Source: Enterococcus thailandicus
Lineage (GTDB): Bacteria; Bacillota; Bacilli; Lactobacillales; Enterococcaceae
Length of the DNA: 64,000 nt
Assembly: GCF_001886265.1 (NCBI RefSeq)
Contig: NZ_JXLE01000003.1
Coordinates: 1-64,000 of the forward strand
Direction: 5' to 3'
Positions 1 through 7,843 of the stretch are shown piece after piece; the stretch's first letter is position 1; every line of letters starts with the position of its first letter. Both the position numbers and the translations under genes were made by a program. The notes below the pieces were generated by a model, which saw only the letters and a list, made by a program, of their open reading frames with translations, was not told the DNA's origin and did no database searches.

Positions 1-208
1 AGATAGAGAGTTCTTGTTCTATGGGACGCCCCGAAGAAGCTTTTAAGCGATGAATTTCTCCGTTCAAATACCACTTCTTCCAAGTGTATATTGTTCCTCT
101 TCCTGGGATATTGAATTCTTCTCGCAGAGAAGAAGGTGACTCTCCTTCCAATAAACGCTCAACAATTTGAATTTTTAATGTTTCTGGATAATAGTTATGC
201 TTTGCCAT
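1..208 (-). CDS. IS3-family transposase OrfA, partial
   Basis: The reading frame starts at 208 after a purine-rich ribosome site (GGAGG) and is open to the window edge, giving 69 residues. It begins MAKHNYYPETLKIQIVERLL and continues with a helix-turn-helix segment of the type found in IS3/IS150 OrfA proteins, which bind the terminal repeats and are frameshifted onto the DDE-containing OrfB. The segment TIYTWKKWYLNGE is typical of this family. Only the N-terminal DNA-binding part is visible, so whether the transposase is intact is unknown. Confidence 0.75.
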   Translation of the reverse strand, partial: MAKHNYYPETLKIQIVERLLEGESPSSLREEFNIPGRGTIYTWKKWYLNGEIHRLKASSGRPIEQELSI

Positions 209-281
209 TAGAAAAACACCTCCAAATTTATTTTACTAAATTTGAGGTGCTCTTTTTTAATTGTATCTAATTATAGTGTCA
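1..281 (-). mobile_element. IS3-family insertion sequence, one end (runs off window)
   Basis: This is the 5' end of an IS3-family element. It contains the start of the first transposase frame, and the sequence outside that start ends with a plausible terminal repeat beginning TGACACTATAATTAG when read inward from about 281. It lies about 40 bp downstream of the prophage holin pseudogene, where a phage endolysin gene would normally follow, so it probably entered the prophage lysis module. The exact IS name and the target duplication cannot be read because the other end is outside the window. Confidence 0.65.
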
Positions 282-321
282 GTTCCGATCAAACAAAAAT
301 TTCTTTTTCATATAGTACCTC

Positions 322-519
322 CTATTTATTCGGATTGTATGCCGAAACACCAGTAACAACACCTAAGAAAGTAGCAATCGCATTAATGGTTAAAACTGCC
401 ATGTCGGCTCCTTGCCAGCCCTATGCTTTCCCCAATGTTGCGACTAAAACAGAGGCTGCAGGTAATAGCGTCAGTACGCCCCATTTGATTACGTTGTAAT
501 ATTTGTCTGGTAAAATCAT
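322..519 (-). pseudogene. Phage holin (Dp-1-like) with in-frame stop
   Basis: Starting at ATG 519 behind an excellent TAGGAGG site, the frame reads MILPDKYYNVIKWGVLTLLP, then VATLGKA, an in-frame TAG, and GWQGADMAVLTINAIATFLG, ending at TAG 322. Without the stop it would be a protein of about 65 residues with two membrane segments, resembling the Dp-1-type holins that permeabilise the membrane for the endolysin. It lies just downstream of the XhlA gene, the usual lysis-module order. The nonsense codon near residue 33 removes the second membrane segment, so I call it broken. A readthrough product cannot be excluded. Confidence 0.75.
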
Positions 520-531
520 AAAACTATCCTC

Positions 532-753
532 CTATAATTTTGTTAAAAAATAGCCAATCATATAACCCCAAGACCATTTGTTATTAGCTTTCATTTCTCT
601 AATATCATCAGCATTGTTCAAAGCAATAGAATAAGCTTTTTCAGCTTGATCTTTTGCAGTTTCTGCTTTTTCTCTTAGAGCTTCATAGTTATCAAGTTTA
701 GTTTCAATACGAACCAAATGCTCGACAACATCTTGCACTGCCTCATCTTTCAC
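532..753 (-). CDS. XhlA-type phage hemolysin/holin accessory protein
   Basis: A 73-residue protein that starts at GTG behind GGTGAG. Residues 1-55 are charged and predicted coiled coil (VEHLVRIETKLDNYEALREK and KAETAKDQAEKAYSIALNNA), and a short hydrophobic tail (WGYMIGYFLTKL) follows. This is the layout of the XhlA family, membrane-associated proteins that work with holins in phage or PBSX-type lysis. It sits 12 bp upstream of the holin pseudogene. It looks intact, but the lysis partner downstream is broken. Confidence 0.75.
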   Translation of the reverse strand: MKDEAVQDVVEHLVRIETKLDNYEALREKAETAKDQAEKAYSIALNNADDIREMKANNKWSWGYMIGYFLTKL

Positions 754-807
754 TTACTCACCAACTTCCATAGAAAAAGACGTACTCAGTTGAGCACGTC
801 TTAATTT

Positions 808-2190
808 TTATTCTATTATTTTTTTTATTTCAGTCATTTTATCTTTGTAGTATTCAGTTTCATAATGATTATAAGTCAAGCCGTCAGGAGATTTCGCTGA
901 AGCCCTATACTTTCTATTATCTGTTTTCACGATATGGGCACGGGGAAATTCATTTTTTAAAATATTAAAAAATGCTTCTGAAATAATATTTTTATTTCTT
1001 ATCTCAGATGATCGTTTAACAAATTTTTTAATTTGCTCTTTCTCATCAAAATACTCGGTTGCAAGTACAACATGATTCAAAATTAGTTTTTCCTCTGGCA
1101 GAATATTCAATATTTCTTTTCTGAATTCGTCTACTGCTTTTTTGAATAATTCATTATATTTTCCAAAACTATTTAGAGGAGCTAACGTTTGAAACTTTCT
1201 ACCGTTTAAGAAGGATGTTTTATTCGAAACATAATTTGAAAATGTTACTATTTTATCACCTTCCAAGAAGCAAATACCTCTATCTATATCAGCGTAAATA
1301 TCCAAAATTAAATAGTCTATGTCCAAGTTTTTAAGGTTGTAAAAAAATGAATTTTCAAGTTCATTTTTGACACTCGTTTGAACTGATTTTGGTTGATTCA
1401 CAAAAATATCGTGGGAAAATTTTTCTACTTGCTTTTTTTGTGTAATAGCAATTAAAGATGATTGAAATTGTGTGCCTGTCACGTCAAAAAAATCTTTATA
1501 ATTTTTATTGAAATACTCAGTTGACGTAAAAAGTCTTCTGCTATAACAAGAACCTAAAACGAATATCTTAGTTCGATATGTTGACTTAATTAGCGCTTCT
1601 CCAAAAACCCCTTTTGAGATATTGCTAGTTTCATCTTTAGGAGAGAATACACGATACGCGGCTTCATTTTCTCCAACAAAAAAGCTAGCTACTTGATTAC
1701 TATTCGTAAAGAAATTATCTAAGTAATCTTTTTTTACACTGAAAGTAATTGTGTTATTTTTTATATTGCATTGTGTTAAAAGCATACTTAAATTCAGCAT
1801 AGATGGATTACTATTTTCAATTGAGACAAACAAGTTGGTAACCGGTAATCTTGCTCGAGACAAATTAAAGTCAACTTGAAAAAGGTAAGAATCATCTTCA
1901 ACAATAAATTTTTTTAAAACAAATCTGTTTTTAGATCTTATATATATTGATTTACTGCTAAACTTATTTTTATAAATTTTAGCTTCAAAAACACTACTTA
2001 TGTCAAAATATTCGTTATTTGTATCTTTTATATCGTCTTCATCATCTTCAAAATCAAGAATATCTCCTTCTTTTAAGTTTTTTGTATTATTGATTTTTAA
2101 ATGTCCATCAAAATATTCTATGTCAAAAGTATCACCATCATCGTGAAAAAAAACATTTTGAATTTTTCTTCTATACGCAACTTTTTTCAA
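808..2190 (-). CDS. DUF6270-like (SGNH-type) protein in the prophage tail region
   Basis: A 460-residue protein from a TTG start preceded by AGGAG. The N-terminal 200 residues are acidic with no recognisable domain. The C-terminal half starts at KIFVLGSCYSRRLF and continues with DYLILDIYADIDRGI, which resembles DUF6270 proteins. These carry a conserved GSC-SR motif and are thought to be SGNH-hydrolase-like, often linked to surface polysaccharide. It lies between a tail protein and the lysis genes, where phages keep receptor-binding or host-surface-modifying cargo. Its composition is very AT-rich, unlike the housekeeping genes to the right. No signal peptide is visible. The enzymatic activity is unproven. 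Confidence 0.55.
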   Translation of the reverse strand: MKKVAYRRKIQNVFFHDDGDTFDIEYFDGHLKINNTKNLKEGDILDFEDDEDDIKDTNNEYFDISSVFEAKIYKNKFSSKSIYIRSKNRFVLKKFIVEDDSYLFQVDFNLSRARLPVTNLFVSIENSNPSMLNLSMLLTQCNIKNNTITFSVKKDYLDNFFTNSNQVASFFVGENEAAYRVFSPKDETSNISKGVFGEALIKSTYRTKIFVLGSCYSRRLFTSTEYFNKNYKDFFDVTGTQFQSSLIAITQKKQVEKFSHDIFVNQPKSVQTSVKNELENSFFYNLKNLDIDYLILDIYADIDRGICFLEGDKIVTFSNYVSNKTSFLNGRKFQTLAPLNSFGKYNELFKKAVDEFRKEILNILPEEKLILNHVVLATEYFDEKEQIKKFVKRSSEIRNKNIISEAFFNILKNEFPRAHIVKTDNRKYRASAKSPDGLTYNHYETEYYKDKMTEIKKIIE

Positions 2191-2239
2191 AAAAACAACT
2201 CCTAAAAAATATATATTTACATTTTATCATACAAAATAA

Positions 2240-2905
2240 TTAAGAGTTCGTTTCGTTAGAATATCTCCAACCATTTGCATCTGTACTCTCTCCTTTTGCT
2301 ACTACGCCATCTATCAAAATACGATTTGCTGGCAATGTGTGTCCCGTATCACCATTTAGTCGATAGGCTTCTTGAATCGTGAATGAAGATGTAATTGGTT
2401 TATGAATAATCATAGTTCCTAAACTGACATATTTTGTTGGCATGTCCGGTATAGTACGAGAAAGAGCAGCAGAAAAACTGTAAGTTCCTGCCTGTGTTAA
2501 TCCGGCTAACGTTGAGATGTCAGAAGAAGCAGTAACTGCTAAGCCTCCGGTCTGCTCCCAATCTGACCATGTAGGTGTACGATTTATATCGAAATTGACC
2601 GTAAATTTACGATTTGAGGTATCAGTAAGCTCAACAATCGCTCTCGAAGCTTTTCCATTGCTCGTCGAGCGGATGTAGACCCAGCCCGTCAACGTAGATG
2701 CTCCATAAGGCGTATTTTTGACGGTGTTTGCCGTAACAATGAAATAAAAACCTGCCGTAGTCAGATTCTGAATTGTCTCAAATAAATTTTTGTCTGTTCC
2801 AGACAGATCAATTTTAGAGCTTACGTTTGGTCTTGTAGATTGCAAAATGGAATACCCTAAAATTTCCATAAAGGGATTTTTTGTTTGCAACGGTCGGCTA
2901 CCATC
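2240..2905 (-). pseudogene. 5'-truncated phage tail/receptor-binding protein
   Basis: About 220 residues of a phage tail-tip or baseplate-type protein, rich in Thr, Ser and Asn, with a beta-rich repeat-like region (SWDWEQTGG-like WSDWEQTGGLAV segment and TWSDWE). The frame is open up to about 2905 and reads DGSRPLQTKNPFMEILGYS. The first possible start is a TTG at 2890 with no ribosome site, and a stop lies just upstream. The protein therefore lacks its N-terminus, which would have joined it to the tail. The missing part coincides with the junction to the integrase fragment, so it was lost by deletion. A functional product is unlikely. Confidence 0.65.
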
Positions 2906-3312
2906 AAATCATCAAGAGCTATCCGTACCATTAGCACTGACGATATGCTCGTTGACGAACTAAAAAAAGCAAAAAAAGACAAATGGAAAATCGATTAAGA
3001 TATGGAAATCATTACTATGAAAGTAATTTTGTATGCACAAAAGAAAACGGTGAACCAGTAACGCCAAATTCTATTAAATGGTCTGCAAGTAAAATAAAGA
3101 AAGATTTGAACATAAAGTTTAATTTCCACTCGCTATGTCATACACACGCAACCATGTTACTAGAAGATGATATAAAACCAAAAATTATTCAAGAACATCT
3201 GGGACACTCACGCATCTCAACCACTATGGATACCTACGCTCATGTTACAAAAAAAATGAAAAAAGATACTATAGATATATTTGAAACAATGTTAAAAGAC
3301 AGTATGATTTAA
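2895..3312 (+). pseudogene. Tyrosine integrase, C-terminal fragment, frameshifted
   Basis: Two consecutive frames together encode the C-terminal half of a phage tyrosine recombinase. The first reads TIKSSRAIRTISTDDMLVDE and stops at about 2997. The second continues from about 2983 with NRLRYGNHYYESNFVC and ends with IIQEHLGHSRISTTMDTYAH. The catalytic core normally has HxLRHTHA, but here it reads FHSLCHTHA, so the catalytic Arg is Cys. The LGH box and the tyrosine in DTYAH are kept. The N-terminal arm and the core-binding domain are absent. Frameshift, truncation and active-site loss together mean it cannot be an active integrase. Confidence 0.85.
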
Positions 3313-3345
3313 TTTTCCCCATACAGCCGTGGAAAAACGCAACAA

Positions 3346-3375
3346 AAAGGGTCTAGCCCAATGGCTAGACCCTTT
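3346..3375 (-). terminator. lepA terminator
   Basis: An inverted repeat with arms AAAGGGTCTAGCC and GGCTAGACCCTTT follows the lepA stop by one base and is followed by T-rich sequence on the minus strand. Confidence 0.85.
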
Positions 3376-3376
3376 G

Positions 3377-5212
3377 CTATTTCTTCGGCTCATCCTCATC
3401 CATTTTCAGAACAGCCATGAACGCTTCCTGAGGGACTTCGACACTACCGATTTGTTTCATTCGTTTCTTACCTTCTTTTTGTTTTTCAAGAAGCTTACGC
3501 TTACGAGAAACATCCCCACCGTAACATTTTGCTAAGACGTTTTTACGCAAAGCTTTAATGTCCGAACGAGCCACGATTTTTTGGCCAATTGCAGCCTGGA
3601 TTGGGACTTCGAATTGTTGTCTTGGAATCAGTTTTTTCAGCTTTTCAACGATTGCTTTTCCACGTTCGTAGGCAAAGTCACGATGGACGATAAAGCCAAG
3701 TGCATCGACTTTCTCACCATTTAATAAGATGTCCATTTTCACTAGCTTGCTCTTTTGATAACCTGACATTTCATAATCAAGAGAGGCATAACCTTTCGTA
3801 CTTGATTTTAATTTATCAAAGAAATCAAACACGATTTCAGACAATGGAATGTTATAAACAACATTCACACGATAATCATCTAGATAATCCATTGTAATAA
3901 ATTCACCACGTTTGCGTTGCGACAATTCCATAACTGCGCCAACAAACTCATTAGGAACCATGATTTGTGCTTTTACAAAAGGTTCTTCAACATCTTGAAT
4001 AGTGACAGGTTCTGGAAAGTCAGCCGGATTATCTACAACAATCGTTGAACCGTCTGTCTTGTTCACATGATAAATTACAGATGGCGCCGTTGTAATTAAT
4101 TCTAAATTAAATTCACGTTCCAATCGTTCTTGCACTACATCCATGTGCAGCAATCCTAAAAAGCCGCAACGGAATCCAAAGCCAAGTGCTTGTGACGTTT
4201 CTGGCTCGAATTGTAACGCAGCATCGTTTAATTGCAGTTTTTCCAATGCTTCACGTAAATCATTATAACGAGAAGTTTCTATCGGGTACAAACCACAATA
4301 AACCATTGGATTCATTTTACGATAACCTGGAAGAGCTTCCTCAGCTGGATTGTCAGCAAGTGTAACGGTATCCCCAACACGCGTATCTTGCACAGTCTTG
4401 ATGCTGGCAGTAATGTAACCTACATCGCCGACCATCAAATAATCTCTGGCAACTGCTTTCGGTGAAAAGACACCAACTTCTGTTACATCAAAAGTTTTCC
4501 CATTACTCATCATTTGAATTTTATCACCAGGTTTTACTACTCCGTCAGTGATCCGAACATTTAGAACGACACCACGATAACTGTCGTAAACAGAGTCAAA
4601 AATCAATGCTTTCAGCGGTGCTTCTAAGTTACCAGTCGGTGCAGGAACGTATGCTACGATTTGTTCAAGAATATCTTCAATCCCAATTCCAGCTTTCGCG
4701 CTAGCTAGTACAGCTTCACTGGCATCAATTCCGATTACATCTTCGATTTCTTTACGCACGCGTTCTGGATCTGCCGCAGGTAAATCAATTTTATTGATAA
4801 CTGGTAAAATTTCCAAATCGTTGTCTAAAGCTAAATAAACATTGGCTAATGTTTGTGCTTCAATCCCTTGCGCTGCATCCACGACCAACACTGCCCCTTC
4901 ACAGGCAGCCAAGCTTCGTGAAACTTCATAGGTGAAGTCGACGTGTCCCGGTGTGTCGATTAAATGGAAAATATATGTTTCTCCATTTTTTGCTGTATAG
5001 TTTAATTCAACTGCATTAAGTTTTATCGTGATACCACGTTCACGTTCGAGATCCATTGAGTCTAACAGCTGATCTTGCATTTCACGAGACGTCACAGTGT
5101 GCGTCATTTCTAAAATACGATCGGCCAACGTTGATTTTCCATGGTCGATGTGAGCAATAATCGAGAAATTACGAATTTGCTCTTGGCGGTGCTTCATTTT
5201 ATTTATATCCAT
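3377..5212 (-). CDS. lepA: Elongation factor 4 (LepA), ribosome back-translocating GTPase
   Basis: LepA binds stalled or mistranslocated ribosomes and promotes back-translocation. The 611-residue protein has the complete GTPase domain: G1 AHIDHGKST near residues 20-28, G3 DTPGH near 86-90 and NKID near 140-143. The EF-G-like domains and the LepA-specific C-terminus ([20 protein letters not shown]) follow. I place the start at 5212 because AGAGGAG sits 5 bp upstream of this ATG, while a farther upstream ATG at 5230 has no such site. The length matches the family. It is monocistronic between its own terminator and the divergent acetyltransferase gene. Confidence 0.97.
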   Translation of the reverse strand: MDINKMKHRQEQIRNFSIIAHIDHGKSTLADRILEMTHTVTSREMQDQLLDSMDLERERGITIKLNAVELNYTAKNGETYIFHLIDTPGHVDFTYEVSRSLAACEGAVLVVDAAQGIEAQTLANVYLALDNDLEILPVINKIDLPAADPERVRKEIEDVIGIDASEAVLASAKAGIGIEDILEQIVAYVPAPTGNLEAPLKALIFDSVYDSYRGVVLNVRITDGVVKPGDKIQMMSNGKTFDVTEVGVFSPKAVARDYLMVGDVGYITASIKTVQDTRVGDTVTLADNPAEEALPGYRKMNPMVYCGLYPIETSRYNDLREALEKLQLNDAALQFEPETSQALGFGFRCGFLGLLHMDVVQERLEREFNLELITTAPSVIYHVNKTDGSTIVVDNPADFPEPVTIQDVEEPFVKAQIMVPNEFVGAVMELSQRKRGEFITMDYLDDYRVNVVYNIPLSEIVFDFFDKLKSSTKGYASLDYEMSGYQKSKLVKMDILLNGEKVDALGFIVHRDFAYERGKAIVEKLKKLIPRQQFEVPIQAAIGQKIVARSDIKALRKNVLAKCYGGDVSRKRKLLEKQKEGKKRMKQIGSVEVPQEAFMAVLKMDEDEPKK

Positions 5213-5323
5213 AGCGTCTCCTCTTTTCATTTAATCAGCACTTTCCATTATACCAACGAAATACAGGAATTTAAAGCCTTTTTCATTAGTGACCGTTTAG
5301 AAGTTTTTTTTCCTAAGTTTTGT

Positions 5324-5329
5324 TATACT
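5324..5329 (+). promoter_or_regulatory. Extended -10 promoter element
   Basis: TGTTATACT forms an extended -10 about 30 bp before the acetyltransferase start. No good -35 is visible. It is the most likely promoter of the 5360-7766 genes. Confidence 0.45.
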
Positions 5330-5359
5330 TAAATCAATCAAATAAATGGAGATGAAAGA

Positions 5360-6580
5360 ATGGATCAAAAAGATTTCAGAGAAAATCTTGAGTTAAAATC
5401 AGTTACGGAGGAAAACGTAGATCAATTTAACGAATTGTTGTCCTATGTTTTTCAAGTAACAGAGTCTGATATTGAGGAAAGTGGATTTGAAAGTAAACGA
5501 GAATTCATCAAATCAAAACGCCCTATCTTAGAACTATCCGAAGTATTTGGTTGGTTCTATGATAACCAATTGATTTCACAAATCGCTATCTACCCTTGTG
5601 AAGTCAACATTCATGGTACGCCTTATTTAATGGGTGGTGTCACAGGAGTCGGTACTTATCCAGAGTATGCGAACCACGGTTTAATGCAAGACTTGATTGT
5701 CGTTGCTTTAGATAATATGAGAAAAAAGAAACAATGGATTTCTTATCTTTACCCTTATAATATTCCGTATTATCGTCGTAAAGGTTGGGAAATCATGTCA
5801 GATAAACTTTCCTTTAAAATACGTGATACACAATTGCCTAAACAAGTTCCCGTTAACGGAATGGTTGAACGCTTACCAGTGGATCACGAAGATGTTTATG
5901 CTGTCTATGAAAAATTTGCACGTCAAAATCATGGCGCACTTTTTCGCAGTGGTTTTCACTGGGAAGAATATTGGCGCTTTGAAAATGAAGAAGAACGAAC
6001 GGCTGCTGTCTACTATGGAGCCAATCAAGAACCACTTGGTGTCTTGTTCTATTGGGTTGCAGAAGAAGTATTTCATGTAAAAGAAATGTTTTATTTGAAT
6101 CAAGAAGCACGCAACGGTCTATGGAATTTCATTTCTGCACATTTCTCTATGATTTATTGGGTAAAAGGTGACATTTATAAAAATGAACCACTGGCTTTCT
6201 TACTTGAAGACAGCCAAATTACGGAACAAATCGAACCTTACTTTATGGCAAGAATCGTTGATGTCAAAGAATTTTTACAAAAATTTCCTTTTGCTAGCAC
6301 AGCAAAACCATTTCATTTCGTTTTGACAGATCCGATTGCACCTTGGAATAACGGCGTCTTTGGTTTGATTTGGGATGAAGAAGATCAAGTACAAATTCTT
6401 AATGAACCAATTGGTGAAGCTGTTTACTTGGATATCCAAACTTTGACTTGTTTGATGATGAATTATCGCCGAGCTGCGTACCTTTCTCGAATCGAACGAA
6501 TCATAACTGATAAAGAAACTTTACGGTCACTTGAGCGAATCATTCCAGATACAGAAGCTTACTTTAGTGACTATTTCTAA
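5360..6580 (+). CDS. Eis-like GNAT N-acetyltransferase with sterol-carrier-like C-terminus
   Basis: A 406-residue protein with an N-terminal GNAT fold. The acetyl-CoA-binding stretch is GVTGVGTYPEYANHGLMQDL near residues 94-113. A second acyltransferase-like half and a C-terminal SCP2-like domain follow, which is the three-part layout of the Eis family (length about 400). Mycobacterial Eis acetylates aminoglycosides and other amines, and many Firmicutes relatives have unknown substrates. A GGAG site precedes the ATG. The next two genes follow closely on the same strand, so they may be co-transcribed. Its role here is not known, and aminoglycoside modification is a possibility rather than a claim. 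Confidence 0.8.
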   Translation: MDQKDFRENLELKSVTEENVDQFNELLSYVFQVTESDIEESGFESKREFIKSKRPILELSEVFGWFYDNQLISQIAIYPCEVNIHGTPYLMGGVTGVGTYPEYANHGLMQDLIVVALDNMRKKKQWISYLYPYNIPYYRRKGWEIMSDKLSFKIRDTQLPKQVPVNGMVERLPVDHEDVYAVYEKFARQNHGALFRSGFHWEEYWRFENEEERTAAVYYGANQEPLGVLFYWVAEEVFHVKEMFYLNQEARNGLWNFISAHFSMIYWVKGDIYKNEPLAFLLEDSQITEQIEPYFMARIVDVKEFLQKFPFASTAKPFHFVLTDPIAPWNNGVFGLIWDEEDQVQILNEPIGEAVYLDIQTLTCLMMNYRRAAYLSRIERIITDKETLRSLERIIPDTEAYFSDYF

Positions 6581-6606
6581 AATATAAAATAAAGGATGAA
6601 TACACA

Positions 6607-7098
6607 ATGAACATTTATTTTGCTGGACCTATGTTCGCTAAAAGCGACCTTTTATATAACGCTAATCTTGTTGCTCAAATTCGTGAGATTTCACCAAAAA
6701 TTACTGTTTATTTACCACAAGAAAATGAAGCAATCAATGACAAAATAGCTTACGCAGACAGTCAAATGATTGCATTGGCAGACACCGAAAAAGTCTTGGA
6801 AAGCCAATTGATGGTTGCTTTACTCGATGGATTAACGATTGATGCTGGAGTGGCATCTGAAATTGGTGTTGCTTATGCAAAAGGAATCCCTGTGATTGGT
6901 TTATACACAGATACTCGTCAACAAGGTGGAACACACCCTAAAAAAATTGCTGCTTTACAAGAAGTTGCAGAAAACCAATTTCATTATCTAAATCTTTATA
7001 CTGTTGGGTTGATCAAATTGAATGGTGAAGTGGTCGCTTCAGAAACCGAATTATTGAAAAAAATTGAAGAATATTTATCTGAGGGGGCATCTCAATGA
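6607..7098 (+). CDS. Nucleoside 2-deoxyribosyltransferase
   Basis: A 163-residue protein beginning MNIYFAGPMFAKSD, with LDGLTIDAGVASEIGVAYAK near residues 74-93. These features fit nucleoside 2-deoxyribosyltransferases (the Lactobacillus ntd type), which swap the base of a 2'-deoxynucleoside through a covalent enzyme-sugar intermediate at a conserved Glu, here probably the Glu in VASEIG. The size is that of the family. It is part of a salvage pathway for deoxynucleosides. It lies 26 bp after the acetyltransferase gene and overlaps the next gene by 4 bp, so these are probably one operon. Confidence 0.88.
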   Translation: MNIYFAGPMFAKSDLLYNANLVAQIREISPKITVYLPQENEAINDKIAYADSQMIALADTEKVLESQLMVALLDGLTIDAGVASEIGVAYAKGIPVIGLYTDTRQQGGTHPKKIAALQEVAENQFHYLNLYTVGLIKLNGEVVASETELLKKIEEYLSEGASQ

Positions 7099-7766
7099 TT
7101 ATTAATGAGTTAAAAAAAGTACAAACTGCCCTACTGGCTTTTGGGGTATTTGTTGTTGGCTACAATATTTTTGAATTTGTTACGCAAAAATATTCTACTA
7201 CGCAAGGAATCACATTTATCGTCGAGTCCTTAGCTGGTATCGTTTTGATTTTCTTACCACAAATTATTTTCAAACTATTTAAAATAAGAATTCCTGCTGC
7301 TATTGTTTTGTTTTATTGGTTTTTCCTTTTCATTTCTGTCTTTTTAGGAACAGGGTTACACTTGATTAGTATCATTCCTTTTTGGGACAAGATTCTTCAT
7401 GCAGTTAGTCCAATGGTTCTGACAGCGTTAGGTTATGGTTTGATTGGTTATTTAATGAAAGATGCGCCGATTGAAAAAACCAGTCCTTGGTTATTTTTAT
7501 TATTTGGTTTTGCTTTTGCTGGAACGTGTGGCGTTTTTTGGGAATTCTGGGAGTTCCTTTGCGATCAATTTTTAGGAATGAATTTACAAAGATTTGCAGC
7601 TTCAAATGGAACTTTATTTATTGGTCGAGCTGCGCTGATGGACACAATGGGTGATTTGTTTACGAATACAATGGGTGCCTTGTTCATGGGAATCTTTGCT
7701 TGGACGAACAGCCGAAAAAATTTGGCTTACTTCAAAAGTTATCGTTTAGAAAAAGCGAAGAAATAA
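7095..7766 (+). CDS. YjdF/DUF2238-type integral membrane protein
   Basis: A 223-residue protein with about six hydrophobic segments and short loops. The conserved stretches HLISIIPFWDKILHAVSP, FWEFWEFLCDQFLGMNLQ and ALMDTMGDLFTNTMGALFMG contain the Asp and His residues shared by the DUF2238/YjdF family. It overlaps the deoxyribosyltransferase gene by 4 bp (ATGA), suggesting translational coupling. Its function is unknown, and I see no transporter motif. A bidirectional terminator follows. Confidence 0.75.
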   Translation: MIINELKKVQTALLAFGVFVVGYNIFEFVTQKYSTTQGITFIVESLAGIVLIFLPQIIFKLFKIRIPAAIVLFYWFFLFISVFLGTGLHLISIIPFWDKILHAVSPMVLTALGYGLIGYLMKDAPIEKTSPWLFLLFGFAFAGTCGVFWEFWEFLCDQFLGMNLQRFAASNGTLFIGRAALMDTMGDLFTNTMGALFMGIFAWTNSRKNLAYFKSYRLEKAKK

Positions 7767-7800
7767 ATACTAACTTGCTTATTTGCACTGATACCATTAA

Positions 7801-7836
7801 AAAACACTTCAATCGAAATGATTGAAGTGTTTTTTT
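7801..7836. terminator. Bidirectional terminator between converging genes
   Basis: The perfect inverted repeat AAAACACTTCAATC/GATTGAAGTGTTTT with a five-base loop has T-rich flanks on both strands. It separates the plus-strand operon from clpB. Confidence 0.85.
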
Positions 7837-7843
7837 CATTCAT

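Larger units (their letters stand above)
282..3312. mobile_element. Decayed prophage remnant
   Basis: A cluster of phage genes, from holin and XhlA through tail-associated genes to an integrase fragment, lies between the IS element and the 3' side of lepA. Holin, integrase and the tail protein are all damaged. The integrase fragment directly abuts a 5'-truncated tail gene on the opposite strand, so nearly all of the replication, packaging and head modules are missing here. The remaining left side lies outside the window. The prophage boundary is probably just after 3312, between the integrase stop and the lepA terminator. Confidence 0.8.

Noticed and set aside
3329-3535. Open frame opposite the lepA 3' end
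   Set aside because: It is antisense to a conserved gene, has no ribosome site, and its sequence follows from lepA codons.
5823-6110. Open frames overlapping the acetyltransferase gene on both strands
   Set aside because: They lie inside a well-supported gene in other frames and have no start signals.
7405-7605. Open frame antisense to the DUF2238 gene
   Set aside because: It follows from the hydrophobic codons of the real gene; no start site.
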